A DNA stretch of 64,000 nucleotides from G963923955 sp963923955 (GTDB lineage: Bacteria; Pseudomonadota; Gammaproteobacteria; Eutrophobiales; Eutrophobiaceae): NCBI GenBank assembly GCA_963923955.1, contig OZ000552.1, forward strand, positions 1,860,001 to 1,924,000. Reading direction: 5' to 3'. Under the pieces are notes generated by a model. That model saw nothing but the letters and a program-made list of their open reading frames with translations, did not search any database and was not told the origin of the DNA. Shown here piece after piece: positions 53,128-62,003 of this stretch; positions within the stretch are counted from its first letter, which is position 1; each line of letters opens with the position of its first letter. The translations under genes and the position numbers were made by a program.

Positions 53128-53922
53128 TCATCCCAGACATAAAGAGACCCGGTAGCCGGCAAACTTGCGTATGTTCATCACGCCCATATCCAGGATCAGG
53201 TATTGACCCTTGATCCCCTGTAATGTGCCTGCGAATAGCGGCGTCTTATCAAGATTAATTGACTTAATCTTGGTCGGATAGGCGGCGACAGGATACGCAA
53301 TGCTGAGCGGTTGCTCGCTACGTAAAAATTCCATGTCCGCCTCATGCTCATCACGAATAGGCGTCAAGGCATCCTTGGCCGCTGATAATAACTCATCACG
53401 TCTTTGCACAAGATCCAGCGCCGCCGGTCTTGACTGCAACATCTTGCGCCAGTCTGTACGATCAGAGACATGTGACTTAAGTGCCATTTCTATTTTTCCG
53501 GATAACAGACGATGACTGACACGAAAGATCGAAAGCGCCTGACTCGCCCCCTGATCTATCCAGCGAGTGGGTATCTGTGAGCCTCGGGTGATGCCTACCT
53601 TCAGCCCGGATGAGTTTGCCAGATAGACATAGTGGCTCTGCATACAATGTGCCTCGCCCCAGCGCGGTTCCCGGCAGGTGCCCAGGTGATAATGACAGGT
53701 CTCCGGCTTCATGATGCACATGTCACAGGCGGCCAGGGACTGAAAGCAGGGATAACAATAGCCTTGATTAAAGCTCCTGTTCGTTCTGCGTCCACAGGCG
53801 ATGCAATGTATCTCGCCCTGGTATCTCAAGGAGATTGCCTTGCCGATATAATCATTCAACGGGATTTGTTCATTATCCAGAGGCAAAAAATACTGAAGCG
53901 GTGATGCAAGCACCGCTCTCAT
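53128..53922 (-). CDS. DUF2797 family protein
   Basis: 264 residues. Several Cys pairs suggest zinc binding: IHCIACGRRTNRSFNQGYCY, PCFQSLAACDMCIMKPETCH and CREPRWGEAHC. The middle carries HYVYLANSSGLKVGITR, the DUF2797 hallmark, reminiscent of a GIY-YIG-like nuclease fold. KGQYLILDMGVMNIRKFAGY is the closing motif. The function is not established. It stands alone between spacers. Confidence 0.82.
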   Translation of the reverse strand: MRAVLASPLQYFLPLDNEQIPLNDYIGKAISLRYQGEIHCIACGRRTNRSFNQGYCYPCFQSLAACDMCIMKPETCHYHLGTCREPRWGEAHCMQSHYVYLANSSGLKVGITRGSQIPTRWIDQGASQALSIFRVSHRLLSGKIEMALKSHVSDRTDWRKMLQSRPAALDLVQRRDELLSAAKDALTPIRDEHEADMEFLRSEQPLSIAYPVAAYPTKIKSINLDKTPLFAGTLQGIKGQYLILDMGVMNIRKFAGYRVSLCLG

Positions 53923-54066
53923 CTTGCCAAGGTGTCCGCTGATGGTTATTGAGCTATCTCAACATGCTCATGGATTGAGTGCCGTTTTTGTCAGCGATTC
54001 TTATCAGCGACAAAGACGGTAATTGCGCAGCCCTTCCCCAGGAATTGTTTAAGGGCTTGCTTGGAT

Positions 54067-54450
54067 CTAAATGAGCGTGAGAACAATCCCGATCAGGCCG
54101 CCCAGCATTAATACCGCATTCGACAACAGTGTCATGAAAAAGCCCACCGGGCGCCTGGATGGATCAGCGAGATAGGCGCGGAAATAGACCAGCCTGCCGA
54201 TAATAAAGACAAGGCCGATGGCAGCGGCTGCGATTGCGTTGACATAGACAGCAAAGATATAAATCGCCGGAATGAACACGATGAGTTGTTCGATGGTATT
54301 TTGCTGCACCCGAAAACAACGCTCAAAGCTCTCATCACCGCTGACCGCCGGTGCCTTAAGGCCAGCCTCTGCCCGTGCCTTGCCGGTGCGCACCATAAAG
54401 AAAATATATTCCAACAGGGCCAGAGAGACTACCAAGGCTACATATTGCAT
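54067..54450 (-). CDS. MAPEG family membrane protein
   Basis: 127 residues from the ATG at 54450 behind AGAGGAAG. There are four membrane helices. The MAPEG landmarks are ESFERCFRVQQNTIEQLIVF (E-R-x-x-R-x-x-x-N-x-x-E) and RLVYFRAYLADPSRRPVGFF. Members act on glutathione-conjugated or lipid substrates as trimers. The role here is undefined. Confidence 0.88.
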   Translation of the reverse strand: MQYVALVVSLALLEYIFFMVRTGKARAEAGLKAPAVSGDESFERCFRVQQNTIEQLIVFIPAIYIFAVYVNAIAAAAIGLVFIIGRLVYFRAYLADPSRRPVGFFMTLLSNAVLMLGGLIGIVLTLI

Positions 54451-54614
54451 CGTTGTCTTCCTCTCATTAGACTGAGATGAATAATCTTCGCAGAAAATTA
54501 TAGCGCAATTCGGGCGGGAATTATATCCGGCACCGGGCCTGATTGCCATGAAGAGAGCTTTATTGGCCTTTGTTGGCCATTAAATACGCGGCCTGCCGGA
54601 ATAGGCCGCCGACA

Positions 54615-55463
54615 TTACTTATGCTCCGCTATCGATGCTAACAAGACAGCACCATAGCTACGCAACACGCGCCCGCTCATATCCTTCACTCTAGATAAAT
54701 CATCGAGACTCTCCGGCAAGGTACGCGCCATTTCTATCAGGCTATGGTCAGGCAATAACCATCTGCGCGGCCGGTTTTCTTTGCGCGCCGTCAGCTCGCG
54801 CCAGGCGGCCAGTTGTTTCAAGACCCGTAATGAGCTGCCTTTAAGATGCCGGGCGGCCTTGATCTTCTTCCACATGCACATGGGATCAGGCGCATAGAGT
54901 CCCGGCTCTGCCAGGGCCTGAGAGCTTTCATTGAGCTGCGGCAGTTGTCCGGATTCATCTAAGCTGGAACGCAGGATTTCATAGAGCTTGACCAGATAAA
55001 CGACATCATCGGCCGCATACTCCAGCTGCCGCTTACTCAAGGGCCGGCGCTTCCAGTTGGTGCGCGTCTGTGATTTCTCAAGCTCAACATTCAAGAGCGC
55101 CCTGACCAGAGCAGCATAGGCGATCTGCTCATTATGGCCCAGCATGGCCGCGGCAAGCTGGGTATCAAACAGGGGCAATGGCACGCGCCCCTTGCTATGA
55201 AAGAATAATTCCAGGTCCTGGCGGGCCGAATGAAATACCTTGGTAATCGATGAAGCATAGAGCAGGCCATACAGGGCATCCAGATTGTCAATCGCCAGCG
55301 GATCGATCAATACCGTCCTCTCCTTATTCGCAAGCTGCACCAGGCATAATTCAGGATAGTACGTTTTCGTCCTCGCAAACTCGGTATCGATCGCCAGCCA
55401 GGAACAGCCCCGCAAATCCCTGCATAACTGCGTCAGGGCCGCCTCGTTATCAATAAATTCCAA
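54615..55463 (-). CDS. rnd: ribonuclease D
   Basis: 282 residues. It trims the 3' ends of tRNA precursors and other small RNAs. The DEDDy exonuclease residues are visible as DTEF (residues 26-29), FHSARQDLELF, FDTQLAAAMLG and YAADDVVYLVKLYEIL. One HRDC domain occupies about 205-280. It is shorter than E. coli RNase D (about 375 residues), which has a second HRDC domain. The start is TTG at 55463 behind GGAAG. It follows the ZIP gene by 20 bases and may share its transcript. Confidence 0.88.
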   Translation of the reverse strand: MEFIDNEAALTQLCRDLRGCSWLAIDTEFARTKTYYPELCLVQLANKERTVLIDPLAIDNLDALYGLLYASSITKVFHSARQDLELFFHSKGRVPLPLFDTQLAAAMLGHNEQIAYAALVRALLNVELEKSQTRTNWKRRPLSKRQLEYAADDVVYLVKLYEILRSSLDESGQLPQLNESSQALAEPGLYAPDPMCMWKKIKAARHLKGSSLRVLKQLAAWRELTARKENRPRRWLLPDHSLIEMARTLPESLDDLSRVKDMSGRVLRSYGAVLLASIAEHK

Positions 55464-55483
55464 TGGCCTTCCTGCTCGTGATG

Positions 55484-56797
55484 CTATATGATCTTCACCA
55501 ACAAGGCCGCCAGGAAACCGGCCAGCGTTGACAGCCCGACCACCGAGCCGCCCATCTCAAAGGCCTCCGGCAACATGGTCTCGGCGATCATCGTCAGCAT
55601 CGCACCGGCGGCCAGGGCCTCAATCCCCACCATAAAATAATACAGGCCGCCGGTCGGATTCGGCGGGAAAATGACTGCACCTAAGGCCGCACCCAGGCCG
55701 GTCACCAGCGTAATCGAACCCCACATGAGATAGACCCGGGTCAGGCTCAAGCCATGGTCGTGCATGCTGACAGAGCTGGACATGGCCTCCGGCATGTTTG
55801 CCAAAAACACCCCGACGATAAAGGCGATACTGACCCCGGAGGGACTCACCGCCAGCATACCGATGACCAGCGACTCAGGAATGCAATCGATAAAGATCCC
55901 CAGCCAGATCGCCAGCGCCGCATTGCCGCTGGAGCGGGTGTGGCCTTCCTGCTTTATGTCATCACGCGTAACCGCCACCTGCTCTGCGGCAAGGACATCA
56001 AAGGCCTCATCGCGCCAGCCGCTATCGAGCGGCGAATTCGTATTCAAGGCCAGATCATCCAGACGTGCGCCGGCAAGCGCCAGCACCTTTTGTTGCACCG
56101 AGCGATCTTCGGTAAGCAGCTTCGCAAAATCACTGCGCGAGATGTGATAGAGCTTGACCGGGCCCTTTGCAATGGCATCAGCCGTGCGCGGATGATCGCT
56201 TAAGATCCCCATCTCACCAAAACTGTCATACTGCTCCAGACAGGCCAACCTCTTGTCGCGCTCATTTTCATGGTGAATAATATCCACCTTGCCCTCGACG
56301 ATAAAAAACATCTCATCGGCCTCCTCCCCCTGACGACAGATATAGCTGCCGTCCTCATGCGTCTTTAACTCGACTTCGTGAATCAGGCCGACCATCAATT
56401 CGGGCTCCAGCTCGTTTAATATCTTAATCTGGCTCAGCTTCTCGATGAGCTTTTCAGAGCGTTTGCGTTTGACCCGCTCCAAGAAGGCACGCGCACTGGA
56501 GAAACGGCGCATGAAGGCGCCATAGTTATTAAGAATGCCGTTTAGGCCGGAGAAGATAAGACCGCCCAGTATGGCACCGGCAAACACCACCCAGATCACT
56601 GCTCGGCCGTGCGCTTCAACATGATGCGGCACATGGCCAAACAACTCGATAGTCAGCACAAACAGCAGCGCACCGCCACCAAAGGCCATAAAAATGGAAT
56701 TCATCTTGCGCCCCGGTCTTAACCACATACCGAGAAAGGCCCCTATCGGCAGGGCAATGGCACTGATAACCCCCCAGAAAAATGCATTAGCAGCCAT
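55484..56797 (-). CDS. ZIP metal transporter with inserted cyclic-nucleotide-binding domain
   Basis: 437 residues. Three membrane helices (residues about 5-93) are followed by a cytoplasmic insert holding a cNMP-binding domain (about 120-240: LVGLIHEVELKTHEDGSYIC, RQGEEADEMFFIVEGKVDII, FGEMGILSDHPRTADAIA). The remaining ZIP helices carry the metal site DCIPESLVIGML and FLANMPEAMSSSVS. In ordinary ZIP proteins this loop is short and His-rich. The cNMP domain has the FGE.....RTA phosphate-binding cassette, so ligand control of metal transport is plausible. Confidence 0.85.
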   Translation of the reverse strand: MAANAFFWGVISAIALPIGAFLGMWLRPGRKMNSIFMAFGGGALLFVLTIELFGHVPHHVEAHGRAVIWVVFAGAILGGLIFSGLNGILNNYGAFMRRFSSARAFLERVKRKRSEKLIEKLSQIKILNELEPELMVGLIHEVELKTHEDGSYICRQGEEADEMFFIVEGKVDIIHHENERDKRLACLEQYDSFGEMGILSDHPRTADAIAKGPVKLYHISRSDFAKLLTEDRSVQQKVLALAGARLDDLALNTNSPLDSGWRDEAFDVLAAEQVAVTRDDIKQEGHTRSSGNAALAIWLGIFIDCIPESLVIGMLAVSPSGVSIAFIVGVFLANMPEAMSSSVSMHDHGLSLTRVYLMWGSITLVTGLGAALGAVIFPPNPTGGLYYFMVGIEALAAGAMLTMIAETMLPEAFEMGGSVVGLSTLAGFLAALLVKII

Positions 56798-56994
56798 AGT
56801 TTTAATCGCAGCCCATTATGAGTCCGGTATGTCGTCCGGATATGGCAGAGCACCGCCGCATAAGAGTACAACGATATAGCTGCTGTGTCTTTAAGAGTTT
56901 AACGGCATCAAACCGGGAACATTCCTTAGCCCCGGTGCTTTCCTAAAACGTCTTGCCGACGCTACAATGCCGAAGGCTTCCTGAGACATCTAAA
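56798..56994. promoter_or_regulatory. divergent promoter region zip / res
   Basis: The starts of the minus-strand ZIP gene and the plus-strand restriction gene are about 200 bases apart. No gene is seen; promoters for both must be here. Confidence 0.4.
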
Positions 56995-59900
56995 ATGAAT
57001 AATAAATTTTTCCACCAGCCCATCTTGAACTCGCCTTATGAATATCCGGCCCGGCATTGGGCTTTGGATGAGGACGGCTTGCCGATGCAGATTATTAAGG
57101 AGCAGCGGCGCAAGGCCGCGTTCATCACGCCGGTGCCGGGGCCGAGGCAGCGCGGACAACAGCGCCAAGCGAACATGACCCTGGACAGCGGCGATGGCTT
57201 ATCCACCGGCGAGCAGGAATATAGCCAGATGCCCATCATCAACGAGCTGCGCCGGCATGTGGATGACTGGCGCCGGTTGCCCAATGTGTGCGACTGGCAG
57301 GTTACGTCGGAAACAGCCATGTTGCTCACGCACTGGCGGCATCACGCCTTCCACGACATCCGTCCGTTTTTCTGCCAGGTGGAGGCCGCCGAAGTGGTCA
57401 TCTGGCTAACGGAAGTCGCGCCCAAGATAGGCAAACGCGGCAAGCGCTTTCTTGAACACCTGCATGCCGCGAATGCTGCGGCCAGCGATGCGACTGAACA
57501 GGCGCCGCCGGCCCTGCCGCGCCTGGCCTTGAAACTGGCCACCGGCGCCGGCAAGACCACTGTGATGGCCATGCTGATTGCCTGGCAGGCGATCAACGCC
57601 GCGCGCCAACCGAACAGCCGACGCTTTACCAAAGGCTTTCTGATCGTAACCCCAGGCATCACCATCAAAGACCGCCTGCGGGTGCTGCAACCCAATGATC
57701 CTGGTAGTTACTATCAAAGCCGCGAACTTGTCCCGAACAACATGCTGCACGCGCTGCAAGAGGCCCGCATCGTCATCACCAACTACCACGCCTTCAAGCG
57801 CCGCGAGCGCCTGGATATTTCCAAAGGCGGCCGCGCCCTGCTGCAAGGCAAGGGCGGCGCGCCGCCCGCCACGCTGGAGAGCGACGGCCAGATGCTCCAG
57901 CGCGTCATCCCCGAGTTGCTGGGCCTGCAGCAGATCATGGTGCTGAACGATGAGGCGCATCATTGCTATCGGGAAAAGCCGGGCAACAGCGCCGAGGGCC
58001 GGCTCAAGGGCGATGACAAGGCTGCTGCGGCCAGCAACAACGAGGCCGCCCGCCTGTGGCTATCAGGGCTGGAGGCCATCGCCGCCAAGCTGGACATCGC
58101 CCGTGTGCTGGATCTCTCGGCCACGCCGTTTTTTCTGCGCGGCGCCGGCTATCCCGAGAACACGCTGTTCCCCTGGACGATGAGCGATTTCTCGCTCATG
58201 GATGCGATTGAATGCGGCATCGTCAAGCTGCCGCGCGTGCCGGTGGCGGACAACATCCCCGGCGATTCGCCCATGTACCGCCAGCTGTGGGCGCACATCG
58301 CTGAGGCGATGCCACGCAAGGGCCGGCGCAAGGCCGGCAAGCTGGACCCGCAGCAGTTGCCGGCGGCGCTGCAGACCGCCCTGGCCGCGCTCTATGGCCA
58401 TTATGAGCAGACCTCTGCGCTGTGGCAAAAGGCGGGCAAGGCCGCGCCGCCTTGTTTCATCATCGTCTGCAACAACACCGCCAGCTCCAAGCTGGTGTAT
58501 GACTACATCGCCGGTTTTCAGCGTGAAAACGCAGACGGCTCGACCACGCTGGTGCCGGGGCGGCTGGAACTGTTTCGTAACTTCGATGAGCAAGGCCGAC
58601 GGCTGGCGCGCCCGCATACTTTATTGATCGACAGCGAGCAGTTGGAATCCGGCGAGGCGCTGGATAAAAACTTCCGCCAACTGGCGGCGACGGCGATCGA
58701 GCAGTTCCAGCAAGACCGAGCGCGGCGCGGCATACAGGGCGAGCTGGGCGATGCCGAGCTCTTGCGCGAGGTGATGAACACGGTCGGCCGACCGGGCGCC
58801 TTAGGCGGCAGCATTCGCTGCGTGGTCTCGGTCGCCATGCTGACCGAGGGCTGGGATGCCAACACGGTCACGCACATCCTCGGTGTGCGCGCCTTTGGCA
58901 CGCAGCTGTTGTGCGAGCAGGTGGTCGGGCGGGCGCTGCGCCGACAATCCTATGCCCTGAACGAGGCCGGCCTGTTTGATGTGGAATACGCCGATGTGCT
59001 GGGCATTCCCTTTGACTTCACCGCCGAGCCGGTGGTGGCGCCGGCCAAACCACCGCCCGACACCGTGCAGGTCAAGGCCATGCGCCCGGAACGAGATGCC
59101 TTAGAGATTCGCTTCCCGCGCGTGGTCGGCTATCGCACCGAGCCGCCGGCGGATAAGCTCACCGCCACCTTCAATGCCGATCATCGCTTTGAACTAACGC
59201 CCGATCTCGTTGGCGCCACCGAGACCCTTAATGAGGGCCTCATCGGGGAAGCGATCGATCTGACCCTCGCCCACTTGGATAAAGTGCGCCGCGCCACCGT
59301 GCTGTTTGAACTCACTCGGCGCCTGCTGCTGAACCATTACCGGGACGCAGACGGCGCGCCGAAGCTGTATCTTTTCGGGCAGCTAAAACGCATCACGCGG
59401 CAATGGCTGGATGGCTATCTCGTTTGCAAGGGCGGTACGCATCCGGCGCAGCTGATGTATCAGGCGCTGGCCGATATGGCTTGCGAGCGCATCACCGCCG
59501 CCATCACGCAGGCGCAACAGGGCCAGGCGCGCCCCGTCAAGGCCATGCTGGATGCCTATAACCCGAGCGGCTCCACCGCCCATGTCAACTTCACCAGCTC
59601 CAAGCCGACGCGCTGGGCGGCGGCTGCGCACAAATGCCACCTGAACTGGATCATTTGTGACGGCAACTGGGAGGCCGAGTTTTGCCGCGTGGCCGAGGCA
59701 CACGAGCGCGTGCTTGCCTATGTCAAAAATCACGGCCTGGGGCTGGAAGTGCCGTATCGTTATCAAAACCAGGTGCACCGCTACCGGCCGGACTTCATCG
59801 TGCAGATTGATGACGGCCAGGGCCGGGCTGATCCGCTGAATTTGATCGTAGAGATCAAGGGCCGGCGCAATGAGCAGGACAAGGACAAGAAACTGGCGAT

Positions 59901-60063
59901 AGAGGAGTACTGGATCCCGGGCGTGAACAACTTAGGCGGCCACGGCCGCTGGGCCTTCGCCGAGTTCACCGATGTCTATCAGATGCAGCAGGATTTTGGG
60001 GATAGGGTGGAAATTGAATTTGGTAAAATGGTGCGTAATGCAATGACAGGAGACAAGCAATGA
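56995..60063 (+). CDS. res: type III-like restriction subunit (helicase and nuclease)
   Basis: 1022 residues from the ATG at 56995. SF2 helicase motifs: Walker A in LATGAGKTTVMAML (about residue 180), DEAHH (about 318), LDLSATPFF (about 375), LTEGWDANTVTHILGVRAFG (about 615) and QVVGRALRRQS (motif VI). The C-terminal PD-(D/E)xK nuclease reads YRPDFIVQ then IVEIKGRR (about 930-955). It should translocate on DNA and cut unmodified sites with the methyltransferase encoded at 62004. It resembles the restriction subunits often paired with beta-class methyltransferases. Its stop overlaps the lipase start as ATGA. Confidence 0.9.
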   Translation: MNNKFFHQPILNSPYEYPARHWALDEDGLPMQIIKEQRRKAAFITPVPGPRQRGQQRQANMTLDSGDGLSTGEQEYSQMPIINELRRHVDDWRRLPNVCDWQVTSETAMLLTHWRHHAFHDIRPFFCQVEAAEVVIWLTEVAPKIGKRGKRFLEHLHAANAAASDATEQAPPALPRLALKLATGAGKTTVMAMLIAWQAINAARQPNSRRFTKGFLIVTPGITIKDRLRVLQPNDPGSYYQSRELVPNNMLHALQEARIVITNYHAFKRRERLDISKGGRALLQGKGGAPPATLESDGQMLQRVIPELLGLQQIMVLNDEAHHCYREKPGNSAEGRLKGDDKAAAASNNEAARLWLSGLEAIAAKLDIARVLDLSATPFFLRGAGYPENTLFPWTMSDFSLMDAIECGIVKLPRVPVADNIPGDSPMYRQLWAHIAEAMPRKGRRKAGKLDPQQLPAALQTALAALYGHYEQTSALWQKAGKAAPPCFIIVCNNTASSKLVYDYIAGFQRENADGSTTLVPGRLELFRNFDEQGRRLARPHTLLIDSEQLESGEALDKNFRQLAATAIEQFQQDRARRGIQGELGDAELLREVMNTVGRPGALGGSIRCVVSVAMLTEGWDANTVTHILGVRAFGTQLLCEQVVGRALRRQSYALNEAGLFDVEYADVLGIPFDFTAEPVVAPAKPPPDTVQVKAMRPERDALEIRFPRVVGYRTEPPADKLTATFNADHRFELTPDLVGATETLNEGLIGEAIDLTLAHLDKVRRATVLFELTRRLLLNHYRDADGAPKLYLFGQLKRITRQWLDGYLVCKGGTHPAQLMYQALADMACERITAAITQAQQGQARPVKAMLDAYNPSGSTAHVNFTSSKPTRWAAAAHKCHLNWIICDGNWEAEFCRVAEAHERVLAYVKNHGLGLEVPYRYQNQVHRYRPDFIVQIDDGQGRADPLNLIVEIKGRRNEQDKDKKLAIEEYWIPGVNNLGGHGRWAFAEFTDVYQMQQDFGDRVEIEFGKMVRNAMTGDKQ

Positions 60064-61130
60064 AGGCAATACTGGTAAAATCAGAACAAGACGAGGCAGC
60101 GATTAAGGGCTTGACAGGCAAATCGATCCCTTCCTACCGGCAGGCATACAGCGATAGAACCGCCTGGCTTATGGCCTGTATGTCGGAGTTGGCGTATTTA
60201 CGCTTTAACCCTCTGTTGCCGAATAAGCAAAAGGGCGAACTGCTTAGCGCAGTGGCCGAGGTGATCAGCGAGGACAGTAAAAAATCACTGCTGACCCTGG
60301 TGAATAAATTCGACTATGACCATGAGGCGGAAAAGCAGGCGCTGGAAAAGGAATTGGGTTATCTGGATTATGAGCTTGTCAAGACCTTTGATCATGAAGG
60401 TACGCAGGCCATTCTGGTGGCGAATGAAAAATATGTAATCCTGGCCTTCCGGGGAACAGAGGCCACCAGCATGAAAGACATCAAGGCGGATGCCAAAGCC
60501 ATGCAGCAGGCCTGCGAGAGCGGCGGGAAAATCCACGGTGGCTTCCAAGATGCGTATGAGCAGGTGGCACGGGATATTGAAACGGCGCTTGCTGATGAGG
60601 CGCTAACGTCCAAACCCTTGTTTATCACTGGCCACAGCCTTGGCGGGGCGCTGGCCACGATTGCGGCAAAGAAAATAACCCACAAAGGCGGCAACGCCGG
60701 CTGCTATACCTTCGGTGCGCCACGGGTCGGCGATGAGGAGTGGATTTCCAACATAAAGACGCCTTTGCACCGGGTAGTAAATGCCGCTGACTGCGTGACC
60801 ATGCTGCCGCCGGGCGATGAAATAATCGGGATTTTCGCATGGCTATGCGGCTGGATCCCGAACGTGGGAGAGCAGATCAGAGCGTTTATGCTGTCAAAAT
60901 TTGGCGGCTATCTGCACGGTGGCAACATGCGCTATCTAACGAATTGTAACAAGAATGCCTATGCGGATGTGAAATTGCTGTATTCGGTTGGCTGGGTTTA
61001 TAGAATGAAGATGATTGTTATGAAAAAACTCCCCTGGAAAAAGATGCTCACCGATCACTCCATCAGCGTGTACAGAAAAAAGTTGATGGTGGTCGCGCAA
61101 CGAAGGAACAAACAGGACGAGAGTGGATAA
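60060..61130 (+). CDS. class 3 lipase family protein within the restriction operon
   Basis: 356 residues. The alpha/beta-hydrolase core has VILAFRGTEATSMKDIKADA, the nucleophile S192 in TGHSLGGALATIAAKK, FGAPRVGDEEW, an Asp in VNAADCVTMLPP and the His in GGYLHGGNMRYL, the full class 3 lipase set. The N-terminal 100 residues are helical and unrecognised; no signal peptide is seen, so it acts inside the cell. AGGAGACAAGCA precedes the ATG, which overlaps the res stop by four bases, so the two are co-translated. A membrane-damaging effector role is inference. Confidence 0.85.
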   Translation: MKAILVKSEQDEAAIKGLTGKSIPSYRQAYSDRTAWLMACMSELAYLRFNPLLPNKQKGELLSAVAEVISEDSKKSLLTLVNKFDYDHEAEKQALEKELGYLDYELVKTFDHEGTQAILVANEKYVILAFRGTEATSMKDIKADAKAMQQACESGGKIHGGFQDAYEQVARDIETALADEALTSKPLFITGHSLGGALATIAAKKITHKGGNAGCYTFGAPRVGDEEWISNIKTPLHRVVNAADCVTMLPPGDEIIGIFAWLCGWIPNVGEQIRAFMLSKFGGYLHGGNMRYLTNCNKNAYADVKLLYSVGWVYRMKMIVMKKLPWKKMLTDHSISVYRKKLMVVAQRRNKQDESG

Positions 61131-61219
61131 ACGGAGCTGTAGTGCGGCGACGAACAGCAGGACTTTGCGGATAAAATTGAACCTGATCAGATACCGGAAA
61201 CGACAACAGAAAAGAAACC

Positions 61220-61992
61220 ATGCAAAAACTGGAATCTGCCAGCATAGGAACAGCCATTATCGAGTTGCGCGGTCAGCGAGTCATTCTGGCCGCCGATCTT
61301 GCTGCCTTCTACGGAATTGAAACCAAGCGTCTTAATGAAGCGGTAAAGCGCAACCGACGTAAATTCGAACAATATGCTTTTCAATTAAGAAAAAAGAATG
61401 GAATGCTTTGAAGTCGCAAATTGCGACCTCAAACGGCGGCCGGGGAGGAACCCGTTATCCACCCTGGACATTTACCGAGCATGGCATAGTGATGGTGGCG
61501 ACCGTACTCAACACAGAAACGGCAATCAAAGCCAGCCGTCTAATCGTGGAAGTATTCATCGCCCAGCGTCACAGGATGCAGCAAGGCGATGGCCTGGTGT
61601 TGCCCGTTGAGTCACATCGAGATCACACTGATCGGGCAAGTAAAATACAGCAGATTATTGATCATGTACTGGACTCCATAATTGATCCCGGGCGCCAAGC
61701 CACTGTACAGCAAGAGGCACAAGAGATTATTGGCGAGTCTTTGCAATACATTAAGGATCATCTGCAAAAACAGGGCTATCAAAATCACGAACTCGCCGCC
61801 AGGGCGAGTAAATACCTGGCCGAGGCGGAAAAAGCCAGGGCTGATGCCGCCAAGACACGCACCGAAACCGAATCTCTGGAATTTACCGTTTTGATGAAAA
61901 AACTGCGCCTGGTACTGGAGGCGCAACGATTGATTGACACCGGCAATGACCAGCAATTCTTGAAACTGCTGGCTGAACTGACACCAGAATGA
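61220..61992 (+). pseudogene. ORF6N-domain protein interrupted by a frameshift in an A-tract
   Basis: The first frame (ATG 61220) gives IIELRGQRVILAADLAAFYG and NEAVKRNRRKFEQYAFQLRK, then KNGML and a stop at 61411. The second frame from the shift continues EWNALKSQIATSNGGRGGTR, YPPWTFTEHGIVMVATVL and a helical tail to 61992. Together they form a 257-residue ORF6N/KilA-N-like DNA-binding protein. The A run at 61390-61395 has six A; seven would restore the frame. A TTG at 61408 could also restart translation by coupling (TTGA overlap). Such proteins often accompany restriction or phage genes. Confidence 0.75.
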
Positions 61993-62003
61993 AGGAACCA
62001 ACC

